Of a stretch of DNA of 64,000 nucleotides, positions 44,206 through 53,264 are shown in pieces. Position 1 is the stretch's first letter. Each line of letters begins with the position of its first letter. Source of the DNA: Haladaptatus salinisoli (GTDB taxonomy: Archaea; Halobacteriota; Halobacteria; Halobacteriales; Haladaptataceae); contig NZ_CP085328.1 of NCBI RefSeq assembly GCF_020614375.1, positions 372,001-436,000 on the forward strand. Direction: 5' to 3'. The position numbers were made by a program, and so were the translations under genes. The notes below the pieces were generated by a model. It was not told the DNA's origin and made no database searches. It saw only the letters and a program-made list of their open reading frames with translations.

Positions 44206-45282
44206 TTACTTCTCTACGTGCACGGTTTCTCGTCTGCGTCCCGCCCGGTAGATGGCTTCCATCGTACGCATATCCGTAAGCCCGTGCTGCCCATCAGGAA
44301 TCAGCGGTTCGGATCGGGTGAATCGATCGGCGAAATAATCGAACTCTTCGCGCATTTCGTCAACCTGCTCGAGGGAGAGCTGTACGGTAGTTTCCGAGCG
44401 GGTGAGTTCTAGTGAACACTTACCGGCGAATACCGGATCGAGGTTGATCTGACCTTCCGTTCCGGTTATTTTGAGCTGTGAGTCCACGTGGGCGTTCTGA
44501 CTCGCGGTGCAGACGGCGTGAGTCCCGTTTTCGAACACTATGGTGTAGGCGGAGCGCTCGTCAGGGACGTCGTCGAACGCCTCGTGAAACGATCCGACTT
44601 GAGCGGTCACGGTGACTGGATCGCTCCTCAGAAGGAACCGGAGCGTATTGATCGGGTATATTCCCAAATCCATGACGGAGGTACCGTACCCGGTAAGTTC
44701 GGATTCGAGCCGCCATTGGTTAGGGTCCGAGAACATATCGAGAAGTATCTGAGAGTTGGCACCGTACGCCTGAACAGCATCGCCGATAAAGCCGTCGTCG
44801 ATTAACGCCCGAGCTTGACGAATCGCCGGTTGCGTCTGCATTCTGTAGGCAACCATGAGCGGAACGTCTTTCGAGTTACAAACGTCAACGAGTCGTTCAG
44901 CACGTTCGACGGTCGCTTCCATCGGTTTCTCACAAAGAACTCCTTTTCCGAGTTCTGCGGCCGTCTCGGCGTATTCGAGATGTAGCGCGTTCGGGGTTGC
45001 GATATAGACAGCGTCGTACGCTTCCTCGGCTGCGCCACCGTGGAACTCCTCATAGGTTATCGCGTGATCGATCGTGTCCGCGTGCCCGGCTATCTGTTCG
45101 GCCTTCTCTTTCGAACTGCTAACGACGGTCGTCGTGACACAGAGTTCCGAATTCTTCACAGCCGGAATTACGGCGTCGACGGTCCACCAGCCCAGCCCGA
45201 TTAGTGCGAACCTGACCGTCTGATCGGTGGTTTTCTGCCAATCTCGGCGAGTAACGCTATCTATCCATTCCGTGACATCCAT
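44206..45282 (-). CDS. Gfo/Idh/MocA oxidoreductase, D-xylose 1-dehydrogenase-like (4)
   Basis: The start at 45282 gives MDVTEWIDSVTRRDWQ, the N-terminal extension also found in haloarchaeal Gfo6/XacA-type D-xylose 1-dehydrogenases. FALIGLGWWTVDAVIPAV, then GVLCEKPMEATVERAERLVD and PLMVAYRMQTQPAIRQAR, support that subgroup. The 358-residue enzyme would oxidise an aldose at C1 with NADP, giving a lactone that opens to an aldonic acid. Which sugar is used is inference. It is the last gene of the sugar locus. Confidence 0.85.
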   Translation of the reverse strand: MDVTEWIDSVTRRDWQKTTDQTVRFALIGLGWWTVDAVIPAVKNSELCVTTTVVSSSKEKAEQIAGHADTIDHAITYEEFHGGAAEEAYDAVYIATPNALHLEYAETAAELGKGVLCEKPMEATVERAERLVDVCNSKDVPLMVAYRMQTQPAIRQARALIDDGFIGDAVQAYGANSQILLDMFSDPNQWRLESELTGYGTSVMDLGIYPINTLRFLLRSDPVTVTAQVGSFHEAFDDVPDERSAYTIVFENGTHAVCTASQNAHVDSQLKITGTEGQINLDPVFAGKCSLELTRSETTVQLSLEQVDEMREEFDYFADRFTRSEPLIPDGQHGLTDMRTMEAIYRAGRRRETVHVEK

Positions 45283-45740
45283 GTTCGTTCGTAGGGCCGT
45301 CGTTGGTTTAAATCCAAGCACTAACGCGGTTCCTTCGAACTAGAGTTTTCCTCCTTGGCATAATTTAAGATTTTGAAGTATTTTAACGATAACTCGGCTA
45401 GGTTCGTTCCAGACCGATCAACGGAAAGGGTTACGGCACTCCAATGGAGTTTGCGGAGTGCCTTGGGAGCCAGTAGGTTTGATAATTCCCGGTATGTTAG
45501 TTCTCGGGCTGCTCGCGGATTTTCGATATCGCGCTCTAATCGCTTAGGGGATAGTATGGTGGTAAGATATCGATTTCAGCCACTGTCGATGGCTTCTCCC
45601 TCCGAAGGTAGGTTCAATCCCCGATCACGAAATTTCATATAGCGGTATGTGATTTATATTATCGTCGATGCGGGATTCAAGACATCTCTCGTCCGAATTC
45701 GGCAAATAGACGATTTGGCCTGACACTTCCGCATATTGCA

Positions 45741-45850
45741 GTAAGCGGAAGTGGAAATGACCAAGTCGCCGCCTTCGGCAAAGCATATTTCGTCCGTTCG
45801 CACCACTCATCGGCTTCAAACCAATACTTTCCCGGTCTGCTCTCTGATTC
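45741..45850. repeat. diverged direct repeat, copy A
   Basis: The stretch beginning GTAAGCGGAAGTG is repeated in the same orientation at 47144-47240, with blocks such as AGTCGCCG and TCGTCCG conserved and overall identity I estimate near 70 percent. The translated frames are also alike (VAAFGKAYFVRSHHS against VAVFGEADIVRSHCS). The two copies bracket the ATP-grasp gene. Confidence 0.6.
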
Positions 45851-46134
45851 TGAGTGAGTAGATCGAGAGTGCGAGCCCGCAACCAAGTTGCTCATCGGTT
45901 AGAAGCTTCTACTAGCCAATGTAGCCCCGATTTATCGGGACTCAGTGGCAATACCACTGGAACAGACGATAACGGGTTCGGAATGTTCGACTTCACTTAT
46001 CCGAATCGAGTGAACAAAACGAATCTCCATCTGAGATCATCATTCCCGTCGGGAAAGAAGGAAGCGTTACGGACCGTGTGATCGTCTCGCCCTAGCTTCC
46101 TTTCCTCTTCGAATGTGGTGGGTTACTCTGTAAC

Positions 46135-46188
46135 GGCTCTGTTGAAATCCTCAGAGGGTGATAGGAATGGCGTGTTGAATAGAGAGCG
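46135..46188 (+). repeat. IS6-like terminal sequence with GAATAGAGAGCG motif
   Basis: GGCTCTGTTGAAATCC (46135-46150) resembles the terminal inverted repeat of IS6-family elements (GGCTCTGTTG-type). It is followed at 46177-46188 by GAATAGAGAGCG, which recurs inverted at 47100-47111 and, nearly complete, at 58694. No transposase gene lies between. It looks like a solo end or scar. Confidence 0.4.
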
Positions 46189-46308
46189 CATATTTTGCTC
46201 GTTGTACTGCTTTGCCACTCCTGAAATCGGTCGTATCGGCGTTCGAATCCGTTGGTGCAAGAATGAATCAAAGGATTATCTTCCTTCCCACACAGACATC
46301 TGTTATCT

Positions 46309-47070
46309 ATGAAGACAGCCGACGTGGAGCAGATCGGGATTCTCTGTGCTGATGATCAGCCGGTGTTCACTGCCGTCGCCAGCCGACTTCGGGACGCAGG
46401 ACACACAGTTCGATTCTTCGATCCGCGATCCGAACTCTCTCCGACCCACATCGACGATCTCGCTCTGCTCGTCAACAAGCAGGTGTTCCCACTCAATCTC
46501 CCCGCTCTCAGATATGCGCGGCGAACAGGGACACCCCTGTGGAACAACCTCGTCGCGACGATTGCGTTGAGTTCACGGCTAATCGGGCTCCAAGCGCTTG
46601 AGACGGTCGGGTTTCGTACTCCTCGAATAACCTTCGAGAAACCCGAGTTTGAGTACGTCGCAAAGCCCTGCTACATCTGGCACGGCGACCCCGAACTGAA
46701 CGGTGAGGGAGGGTTCTATCAAGAGCGAATCCACACGGAGCCCATCGATTACAAGTACTACGCTGTCAACGATGGAACGCGAGTCCAGACGGCGGCCAAG
46801 CGCGTTACATCAAAGCTCCACGGCCCCAAACGATTCCTGAATCAAATACGTCCCAGACCGACGCTTACGCGACGTCTTCGCCGCCTCGTCACCCGACTCA
46901 ATCTTCGGGGCGTCGGAGTCGATTTCGTCAAAGATAACGAGAACCGGTTCTGGGCCGTAGACGTCAATCTTGCCGCAGGGTACCGGGACAGCGGGTTAGA
47001 ACCGGCCCTCTATAAGTCGATTCGTACAAATCTACCGACAAGTACAATGGGTGATATTTTTTCGAACTAG
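46309..47070 (+). CDS. ATP-grasp-like protein
   Basis: The 253-residue protein has an N-terminal RimK-like half (IGILCADDQPVFTAVASRLRDAGHTVRFFDPR) and an ATP-grasp-like half with YVAKPCYIWHGDPELNGEGGFYQE, a lysine and glycine-rich ATP contact, and RFWAVDVNLAAGYRDSG, in which Asp and Asn fit magnesium ligands. It is shorter than most ligases of this fold (~290-330) but has both halves. The substrate is unknown. It is isolated and flanked by diverged repeats, suggesting a mobile or rearranged block. Confidence 0.65.
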   Translation: MKTADVEQIGILCADDQPVFTAVASRLRDAGHTVRFFDPRSELSPTHIDDLALLVNKQVFPLNLPALRYARRTGTPLWNNLVATIALSSRLIGLQALETVGFRTPRITFEKPEFEYVAKPCYIWHGDPELNGEGGFYQERIHTEPIDYKYYAVNDGTRVQTAAKRVTSKLHGPKRFLNQIRPRPTLTRRLRRLVTRLNLRGVGVDFVKDNENRFWAVDVNLAAGYRDSGLEPALYKSIRTNLPTSTMGDIFSN

Positions 47071-47090
47071 TACCAAGGAAAGAGTTTCTG

Positions 47091-47111
47091 CTGAATGCAC
47101 GCTCTCTATTC
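47091..47111 (-). repeat. copy of a 21-bp motif shared with 58694
   Basis: Read on the minus strand, GAATAGAGAGCGTGCATTCAG matches the plus strand at 58694-58714 at 19 of 21 positions. Its first 12 bases also match 46177-46188 in inverted orientation. It lies just past the ATP-grasp gene. Confidence 0.55.
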
Positions 47112-47143
47112 TACATGAAGCCGATTTTCTGCCTCATAAATCC

Positions 47144-47240
47144 GTAAGCGGAAGTGAGATCCGTCGAGTCGCCGTCTTTGGGGAAGCAGATATCGTCCGC
47201 TCGCACTGCTCACTGCCTCCAAATCAGATATTGCTCTGAT
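47144..47240. repeat. diverged direct repeat, copy B
   Basis: Second copy of the repeat at 45741-45850, same orientation, ~1.4 kb away on the other side of the ATP-grasp gene. Confidence 0.6.
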
Positions 47241-47627
47241 TATTCACCCTGGTTTTAAGTGAAGTTACTCCCTAGCGAAGTCGATCTCGTTCGTGTCTCC
47301 GATTTCCGTGTCTCTCTTATACAGGACGTAGACGGGGGTTTCAAACGGATAACCCATGAGTCTCGTTGTGCCGTCTGAATCTGTTTGCCGGGAGGTAGAT
47401 CTGCTAGAGAGACCAGGCTATACTTCAGCGAGAAGTTCTCGGCTTGGGGATGATAGTAGACGACGTGAGACATCTGATAGGTGAGTTTGTGAAGCGAGCT
47501 TAAAGCATCTCAGCGTCCTCATTCGATACTGCTATCGTTTTCTCCCGTGCGGGTGGCTGTTGGCATTCACATTGTGGCGTGGGAGTGTGTCACAAGAACA
47601 AAGGGGACACTGGCCGTTTCTCTACCC
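47241..47627. other. intergenic region upstream of aconitase-family gene
   Basis: This ~390-base gap has no supported gene; a 72-codon minus-strand frame lacks family features. No clear TATA box could be fixed for the aconitase-family gene. Confidence 0.4.
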
Positions 47628-49565
47628 ATGCCTGGAACAGTAACCGAGAAGCTCATCGAGGACCATCTCGTCGACGGCCAGATGGAGCCGGGCGAGGAGA
47701 TCGCTATAGAGATTGATCAGACGCTCACGCAAGACGCCACCGGGACGATGGTGATGCTCGAACTCGAGGCGATGAATGTCGAGCACCTCGAAAGCGAGCT
47801 CTCCGCACAGTACGTCGACCACAACCTGATTCAGGAAGACAACAAGAACCCCGACGACCACCTGTTCTTGAACAGTGCCTGCGAGAAGTGGGGTGTCTGG
47901 TACTCGCCTGCCGGAAACGGCGTCTCCCACCCCGTCCACCAAGAGCGGTTTGGCGTGCCGGGCAAGACGCTGCTGGGGTCGGACTCGCACACGCCCGCCG
48001 CCGGTGCGATGGGCATGCTCGCGATCGGCTCCGGTGGCCTTGACATCGCCATGGCGATGGCCGGCGAGCCCTACCACGTGAACGCTCCGGAGGTCTGGGG
48101 CGTGGAGTTGCGCGGCGAACTGCCCGACTGGTGTAGCGCCAAGGACGTGATTCTGGAGATGTTGCGCCGCCACGATGTCGACGGCGGCGTCGGCCGCGTC
48201 ATCGAGTATCACGGGGCTGGGCTGGACACCCTGACCGCGATGGATCGCCATGTGATCGCCAACATGGGGACTGAACTGGGTGCCACCAGTACGGTGTTCC
48301 CGGCCGACGATGCTGTGAGACGGTTTCTCGCCCAACAGCAGCGCGAGGACGCGTTCCGGGAGTTGCGCGCCGACGACGATGCCGAGTACCACGTGACAGA
48401 GACGATTCACCTCGACGAGATCGAGCCGTTGATCGCCAAGCCGTCCAGCCCCGGCAACGTCGTTCCGGTGGCGGACGTGGCGGGTGAGGACCTCTATCAG
48501 GCGTACATCGGGTCCAGCGCGAACCCAGGGCTTCGTGACTTCGCAGTGCCGGCGATGATCATGGACGGGGAGCGAGTTCCGTCGGCGGTCAGTTTCGACG
48601 TGAACCCTACCTCTCGGCAGATGCTGGAGAACTTGACGGAGATGGGATATCTCGGCAAGTTATACGCGAGCGGCGCTCGCGTCCACCAAGCAGGATGTAA
48701 TGGCTGTATCGGGATGGGCCAGGCACCCGCGTCCGGCCGCAACAGCCTCCGAACGGTTCCACGAAACTTCCCAGGGCGTACCGGCACCCGCGAGGATAGT
48801 GTGTTCCTGTGCAGCCCCGAGACTGCGGCTGCAAGTGCGCTCACTGGTGAGATCACCGACCCGCGCACCCTCGAAGAAACACACGGCATCGAGTATCCAG
48901 AATGGACCGAGCCCAAGGAGATTATCGTGGACGAATCGGCGCTAAGTCCGCCGCCGGAGAACCCGGGTGGCGAACTGGAGAAGGGACCTAACGTGAAATC
49001 ACTGCCGGAGTTCGAACGTGTTCCGGACGCCATCACCGGACCTGTGTTGATGAAAGTCGGCGACGACATCTCGACAGATGAGATTATGCCAGCTGGCTCG
49101 GACGTCCTCCCCTATCGGTCGAATATCCCAAGGATCAGCGAGTGGGTGTTCGACCAGGTTGAGCAGGGCTTCTACAAGCGAGCACAGGACGAAGGGGCGC
49201 CGTGGCTGGTCGTCGGTGGGTCGAACTACGGGCAGGGGAGTTCGCGCGAGCACGCGGCTTTGGCCCCCTACTATCTGGGGATGCGGGCCGCACTGGCCGT
49301 CAGCTATGCGCGCATCCACTGGCAGAATCTTGTGAACTTCGGCATCGTGCCGCTCGAGTTCACTGATCGAAGTGACTACGACAGCATTGACCAGGGCGAT
49401 ACCCTCGAACTGCCCGATATTCGTGAGGAAATGCAAGAAGACTCCAAGGTCACGGTGCGCAACGCCACGCAGGACACGACGTTCACGGCCGAGCACAGCC
49501 TGAGCCCGCGCCAGGTCGAAATTGTACTCCAAGGTGGGTTGATCGAGGATTACAAGCCGAGTTAA
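47628..49565 (+). CDS. aconitase-family hydro-lyase, divergent (Fe-S Cys missing)
   Basis: I start at the ATG at 47628 (MPGTVTEKLIEDHLVDGQM), where family similarity begins. The 645-residue protein has the aconitase domains: LLGSDSHTPAAGAMG (His121), the cluster loop AGCNGCIGMGQAP (Cys357, Cys360), and the swivel domain with GGSNYGQGSSREHAALAP. The first cluster ligand, normally in GSCTN, is replaced: residues 295-299 read GSSAN. Only two of three cluster Cys remain, so a normal 4Fe-4S aconitase cluster is doubtful. It may be a paralog with another hydro-lyase role. It is not adjacent to other citric acid cycle genes. Confidence 0.85.
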   Translation: MPGTVTEKLIEDHLVDGQMEPGEEIAIEIDQTLTQDATGTMVMLELEAMNVEHLESELSAQYVDHNLIQEDNKNPDDHLFLNSACEKWGVWYSPAGNGVSHPVHQERFGVPGKTLLGSDSHTPAAGAMGMLAIGSGGLDIAMAMAGEPYHVNAPEVWGVELRGELPDWCSAKDVILEMLRRHDVDGGVGRVIEYHGAGLDTLTAMDRHVIANMGTELGATSTVFPADDAVRRFLAQQQREDAFRELRADDDAEYHVTETIHLDEIEPLIAKPSSPGNVVPVADVAGEDLYQAYIGSSANPGLRDFAVPAMIMDGERVPSAVSFDVNPTSRQMLENLTEMGYLGKLYASGARVHQAGCNGCIGMGQAPASGRNSLRTVPRNFPGRTGTREDSVFLCSPETAAASALTGEITDPRTLEETHGIEYPEWTEPKEIIVDESALSPPPENPGGELEKGPNVKSLPEFERVPDAITGPVLMKVGDDISTDEIMPAGSDVLPYRSNIPRISEWVFDQVEQGFYKRAQDEGAPWLVVGGSNYGQGSSREHAALAPYYLGMRAALAVSYARIHWQNLVNFGIVPLEFTDRSDYDSIDQGDTLELPDIREEMQEDSKVTVRNATQDTTFTAEHSLSPRQVEIVLQGGLIEDYKPS

Positions 49566-49699
49566 CCGAGAACAGTCGAGGGAACGATGTCCCTATCTCA
49601 TTCACTCGGCCTCAGGGTCTCACTTCGTGAAGGCCCACCTCGAACCATGGCCATCTCTCATATCGAGCGTCCCTTGCTCGTTTGCAGATATGCCGACTG

Positions 49700-49985
49700 G
49701 GATCGCAAATCCGATCCGTCCAATCCAAAGGCAGCGATATCTTTTTCTCAGTGGTATTTGACATTTCAAGCGCTCTGGCTTGATTGATACCGAAGGGTAT
49801 CGATGGAAGCGGATCGACCCATACAAGCCAACCTTAGCAAGTTGCATCGGCACTGAGAGGATTTTGACTGGCTTTCCCTCCGCTTGGTAGAGCATTCCCG
49901 TGACCTCATCGAAGGTCAGGACCTCCGGGCCGCCGAGGTCGTACGCCTTGCCGACGTGTTTATCGTCTTCGATCTCGTGGGAGCG
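49700..49985 (-). pseudogene. NAD(P)-binding SDR/epimerase relic
   Basis: The minus strand encodes DDKHVGKAYDLGGPEVLTFDEVT and LYQAEGKPVKILSVPMQLAK, typical of the C-terminal third of NDUFA9-like atypical SDR proteins. It then jumps frame near 49800 to SIPFGINQARALEMSNTT. The N-terminal NAD-binding part is absent, and a membrane-protein fragment is joined just upstream near 50045. It is a frameshifted and truncated relic. Confidence 0.65.
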
Positions 49986-50046
49986 AAGGCAATCGGAATG
50001 CGTGGAGCATTCCTTAACAGGCACGAGAATCCGTACTCGGGTTGAC

Positions 50047-50290
50047 AGAAACGAATTATCTTCCCGACTAATACCGCGAATACCACACCAGTCATGGTCT
50101 CAGTATAGTTGGCTGTTAGCCAGTGCGGGATCACGAGAAAGACGACGGTGAGAATGCCCATCGTGACCGTGAAGAGTACAGCGACTACCCTGCGGTCGTT
50201 GTCAAAGCCGATGCGATAGACCCTCGCCAGAAAGAAGACTGTCCACAGAGCGGTTAAGACTAGCACAATCTACTCCCAGATGGTCGGCAT
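50047..50290 (-). pseudogene. small membrane protein fragment
   Basis: From an ATG at 50290 the minus strand reads MPTIWE, then an in-frame TAG, then three hydrophobic segments (ALWTVFFLARVYRIG, VVAVLFTVTMGILTVVFLVI, GVVFAVLVGKIIRF). Similarity to a membrane protein ends at ~50047, where the SDR relic begins. An alternative GTG start after the TAG is possible. I read this as a deletion junction between two decayed genes. Confidence 0.5.
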
Positions 50291-50963
50291 AGTAGGTGTT
50301 CACCCTCTGTGTTATCGACACTGACGATGCTGACACATACAAAAAATCTATCGACCATGGCGTCATCGAGGACAATTCGCGTCGACAGAAACAACCTTAG
50401 TGCTCTCATGGTGAACGTGTTCTTTATCTCCTACATGTAACAGAGCATCGTAGCCGGTAGTTAATCCACCAGTGTTGGTTAAGATCCGTATCCATCCGCA
50501 TGCGGATGGATACGCGAAACGTACGAGATGGGGCATGATTCACCCGTTCTGGATGCGAGCGAGTGTACTAACGCGCAGGTGTTCCGTCTATACTCTCCCA
50601 CCCCCACCCCCACCCTCTTGCGAAATTCAAAAAGCATCACATGGTTTCTCATATATATTCACGACGCCTGCCACTGCACAGTCTTGCGGTTTTTCACTCA
50701 TCGCCTGGTGTGTAGTGTCACTTTCTCACCAGCATTTATCCTCGCGGACACAGGCGTAGAGCCCTTCATCCTCCCATATTTCGAGCGTAACCCCTTTTAT
50801 CTTGAGCTCGACGGAATTAATCGGTTTTACTGAAAACCGTGGTCAAACATCTTGCTCAGGATATCACTTCCCGAACTGGCGAGTTGCGTGCTTAGAATAC
50901 TCAATTTGAAATTTCAGCAGTGTATGACTTAGTACCAACGCAGTCGGGTTGATCTATGGATAT
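50291..50963. other. intergenic region with palindrome and C-rich tract
   Basis: About 670 bases without a supported gene. It holds the 28-bp palindrome at 50487-50514 and a C-rich simple tract near 50597-50620. Confidence 0.5.
50487..50514. repeat. perfect 28-bp palindrome
   Basis: Two 14-base arms meet without a spacer: CGTATCCATCCGCA followed by its exact reverse complement. It lies in a gene-free stretch between decayed genes and the AI-2E family gene. It could be a dimeric regulator site, a cruciform or a recombination site. A palindrome this long is not expected by chance here. Confidence 0.6.
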
Positions 50964-52235
50964 TTATTGCGAGTCGTCTATGCTTTCGTCTTGTTGTTTT
51001 GCATTTTCAGCGGGAGACGCTTGGTCAGCTGCTGACGTTTCTGTAGGAGATTTTAAGTCTCGCTGATCAGATCCATCTCCGTTCGTCGTTGCATACCGGT
51101 TGTCATTTGGATTTGGAATTGGATCGGTTGCAGTTGCTTGTGGCGTCAATTCGTGCCCGTGTATCAATTCCGACAAGATTATACGGGTACTATGGACGAA
51201 CAGTACGAGTAGAAGCGGTCCAAGGAACAGTCCATACCAACCGAACAGTAACGGGCCAAAGATATATGCGAATAGGACGAGGCCAACGTGGAGATTCCGA
51301 CCGGAGATGTACGGCCGCAATAGTATTTCGGTGAGCCCATCAACGATCGTGGCTGTAATGAGTAGAAAAGCCACGGGGAACCAAATATAGAGTGGTTCTG
51401 ATACCAATGCAGTGCCAGCTAGATAGAGGCCGACTGGAACGTAGACGAGTTTCATTCCAACCACTGGAACTAAACTTGCAAGCCCTGTCAATAGTCCGAA
51501 CAAAACAGCTGCTGGAATAGCAAGCCCAGGAGGAGCAATCGCATTGAGGGCCATATACGTGATCGAAGCAATGATAGCTACCACGAAGGCATTCAAAATA
51601 TTGCCGAAGTAGATCGTCTGAAGATCAGTATCAACTGCCTCTAAGAAGGCGTGTGTCGCACTGTCCGAATTGCTAATTTGTGATGTGAACCAATTCGCAA
51701 GCTTCTGATCGTCTCGAAGAAGATAGAACGCAATCGCGAGCGCAATGAAGATGTGCAAAAAACCGACGACAATTGCACTCAGATATCCACCTGCTGATGT
51801 GAGTATCTTACTCATTGTCTTTGGACTGAGATACTGCGTAAGTTGCTGGGGATTTGAAAGCAACTGCTGCAATACTACCTGTGGATCCTGTGTCCCAATA
51901 ACACGCTGCAGATATGGCCCAAGAAGTAATTGATATTGATCCAAATTTGACCCAAAGAGTTCATTCACTTGATGAATACTCATGAGTACTGTATACGCAA
52001 TCAGAAGTAATCCTGGGAACGCCAGCATACCGAGAGAAAGCCCGGCTACGAACGTTGGAGATCCCACACGATGGGTTAGCTGCCGGTACACGGGCCGCGT
52101 TGCATAGTAAATAAATAATCCGAGAATGATCGTACCCACGTACGAGTAGAGGATGTAGACGAAAAGTACGCCGAGGATGCTAAAGATCAACCACCAGGCG
52201 ATCCTTTCCCGGTTTTGAGTGATGTCGTGTTTCAC
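50964..52235 (-). CDS. AI-2E family transporter (PerM-like)
   Basis: The 423-residue membrane protein has the AI-2E transporter layout: an early helix pair (IFSILGVLFVYILYSYVGTIILGLFIYY), a large extramembrane region, then helices including GILNAFVVAIIASITYMALNAIAPPGLAIPAAV and GLASLVPVVGMKLVYVPVGLYLAG. The tail is hydrophilic and acidic. Members export small molecules or ions; the substrate is unknown. Base composition is lower in GC than that of the sugar locus. A broken relative lies at 57498-58534. Confidence 0.88.
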   Translation of the reverse strand: MKHDITQNRERIAWWLIFSILGVLFVYILYSYVGTIILGLFIYYATRPVYRQLTHRVGSPTFVAGLSLGMLAFPGLLLIAYTVLMSIHQVNELFGSNLDQYQLLLGPYLQRVIGTQDPQVVLQQLLSNPQQLTQYLSPKTMSKILTSAGGYLSAIVVGFLHIFIALAIAFYLLRDDQKLANWFTSQISNSDSATHAFLEAVDTDLQTIYFGNILNAFVVAIIASITYMALNAIAPPGLAIPAAVLFGLLTGLASLVPVVGMKLVYVPVGLYLAGTALVSEPLYIWFPVAFLLITATIVDGLTEILLRPYISGRNLHVGLVLFAYIFGPLLFGWYGLFLGPLLLVLFVHSTRIILSELIHGHELTPQATATDPIPNPNDNRYATTNGDGSDQRDLKSPTETSAADQASPAENAKQQDESIDDSQ

Positions 52236-52581
52236 GCATCAAACTTAGCGAGACAACATCGTAAGCACAACGACTGGCACGTTGCGTGATGAGGTCAGTA
52301 GACAAGCGGTCGTTCACCAGAGTGAAACGAGGCATACCGTGACACCACAGCCGTCTCGAAGAGAGCACAGATGATATTATTTGCAAATTTTAACTTAATA
52401 GTCATTGATCTTCTGCCGCCTAAAATCGCAAACAGAAGTGAACCACCCTCGGTACCTTCGTTTCGATCTGTGCGGAGTTCGTGGCGCGTATGTATCGATT
52501 TCAGGTGGGTATGTGGAGGTGGTTGTTATCCTTGAGGTGGTCATTTCGGTGAGCGACCGAATCGGACTCCTACTGTAAATT
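52236..52581. other. intergenic region, nothing recognised
   Basis: About 345 bases between divergent genes. Neither strand shows a convincing gene; AT-rich 52375-52400 may carry a promoter. Confidence 0.4.
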
Positions 52582-52914
52582 ATGGCAGATGACAAACGAG
52601 CCCGAGACAAGCAAGCGGATGACGAAGAGCGACACCAGTCAGAGCGAGAGGTAGAGGAGGTACGTAACCGTGCCGGTGAAGACCAACAGAAGCACGGCGA
52701 CCCTAGTGCGCAGCTTGGTGACCTTGATGGAGCACTCGAAACCCACGACTATCCAACCACGACGGATGAATTGGTCGCAGCCTATGGCGACTATGAGATC
52801 GAAACTCAGGGCGGGACGGAATCCCTCGAGGAAGTGCTCGCTTCTACTGATAACCAAACGTACGACTCCGCCGATGATGTTCAAGGCCGGATACTGGGGC
52901 TGATACATCGGTGA
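52582..52914 (+). CDS. DUF5789 family protein
   Basis: The 110-residue acidic protein starts with the charged repeat-like MADDKRARDKQADDEERHQS. It ends with the conserved haloarchaeal block YPTTTDELVAAYGDYEIETQ, then SLEEVLASTDNQTYDSADDV. This is the DUF5789 family, of unknown function and restricted to haloarchaea. The length is normal. Its N-terminal part is copied in the fragment at 62207-62338. Confidence 0.82.
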   Translation: MADDKRARDKQADDEERHQSEREVEEVRNRAGEDQQKHGDPSAQLGDLDGALETHDYPTTTDELVAAYGDYEIETQGGTESLEEVLASTDNQTYDSADDVQGRILGLIHR

Positions 52915-53264
52915 CAAATTAGCTCTCGGGTATGCGAATCTCAGTCTGGTGGCTATTGCGCTGGGAGCACTCATACAGACACTTGCCATCTGCCCTGTGA
53001 TCGTCCCCAAACATTGCCGTGCCTACGGAAACACTTGGATTACCACGCCCACGATCCCTAAGACGGCGATCTCTCTCGTTGAACGTCGATAGTGAATTCC
53101 TGTACACGGTTTCGATATCCCGAAACGTTTGAAATGTACTTTGTCTCCGACACAGCCAGTAGAGTGCTGTTCAGTGGATTGGGAATGGATTGGATAGACC
53201 GTCAGTCGGCGATAGAAGCTACACTCATCAATTAGATATTAACTCTACCTAGCCGCAAGATGTC
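52915..53264. other. intergenic region, nothing recognised
   Basis: About 350 bases between convergent genes. No gene, hairpin or repeat was recognised. Confidence 0.4.

Larger units (their letters stand above)
45283..46308. other. intergenic region with hairpin and repeats
   Basis: About 1 kb without a clear gene. A hairpin with a perfect 8-bp stem (GGCACTCC / GGAGTGCC) lies at 45435-45462. On the minus strand an open frame without ATG reads RAARELTYRELSNLLAPKAL and could be a gene relic, but codon use is not convincing. The direct repeat copy at 45741 and an IS6-like end at 46135 are listed separately. Confidence 0.45.

Noticed and set aside
50597-50620. CCCACCCCCACCCCCACCC-like tract as a possible G-quadruplex on the minus strand
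   Set aside because: Simple-sequence tract in a decayed region; no gene or promoter context supports a role.
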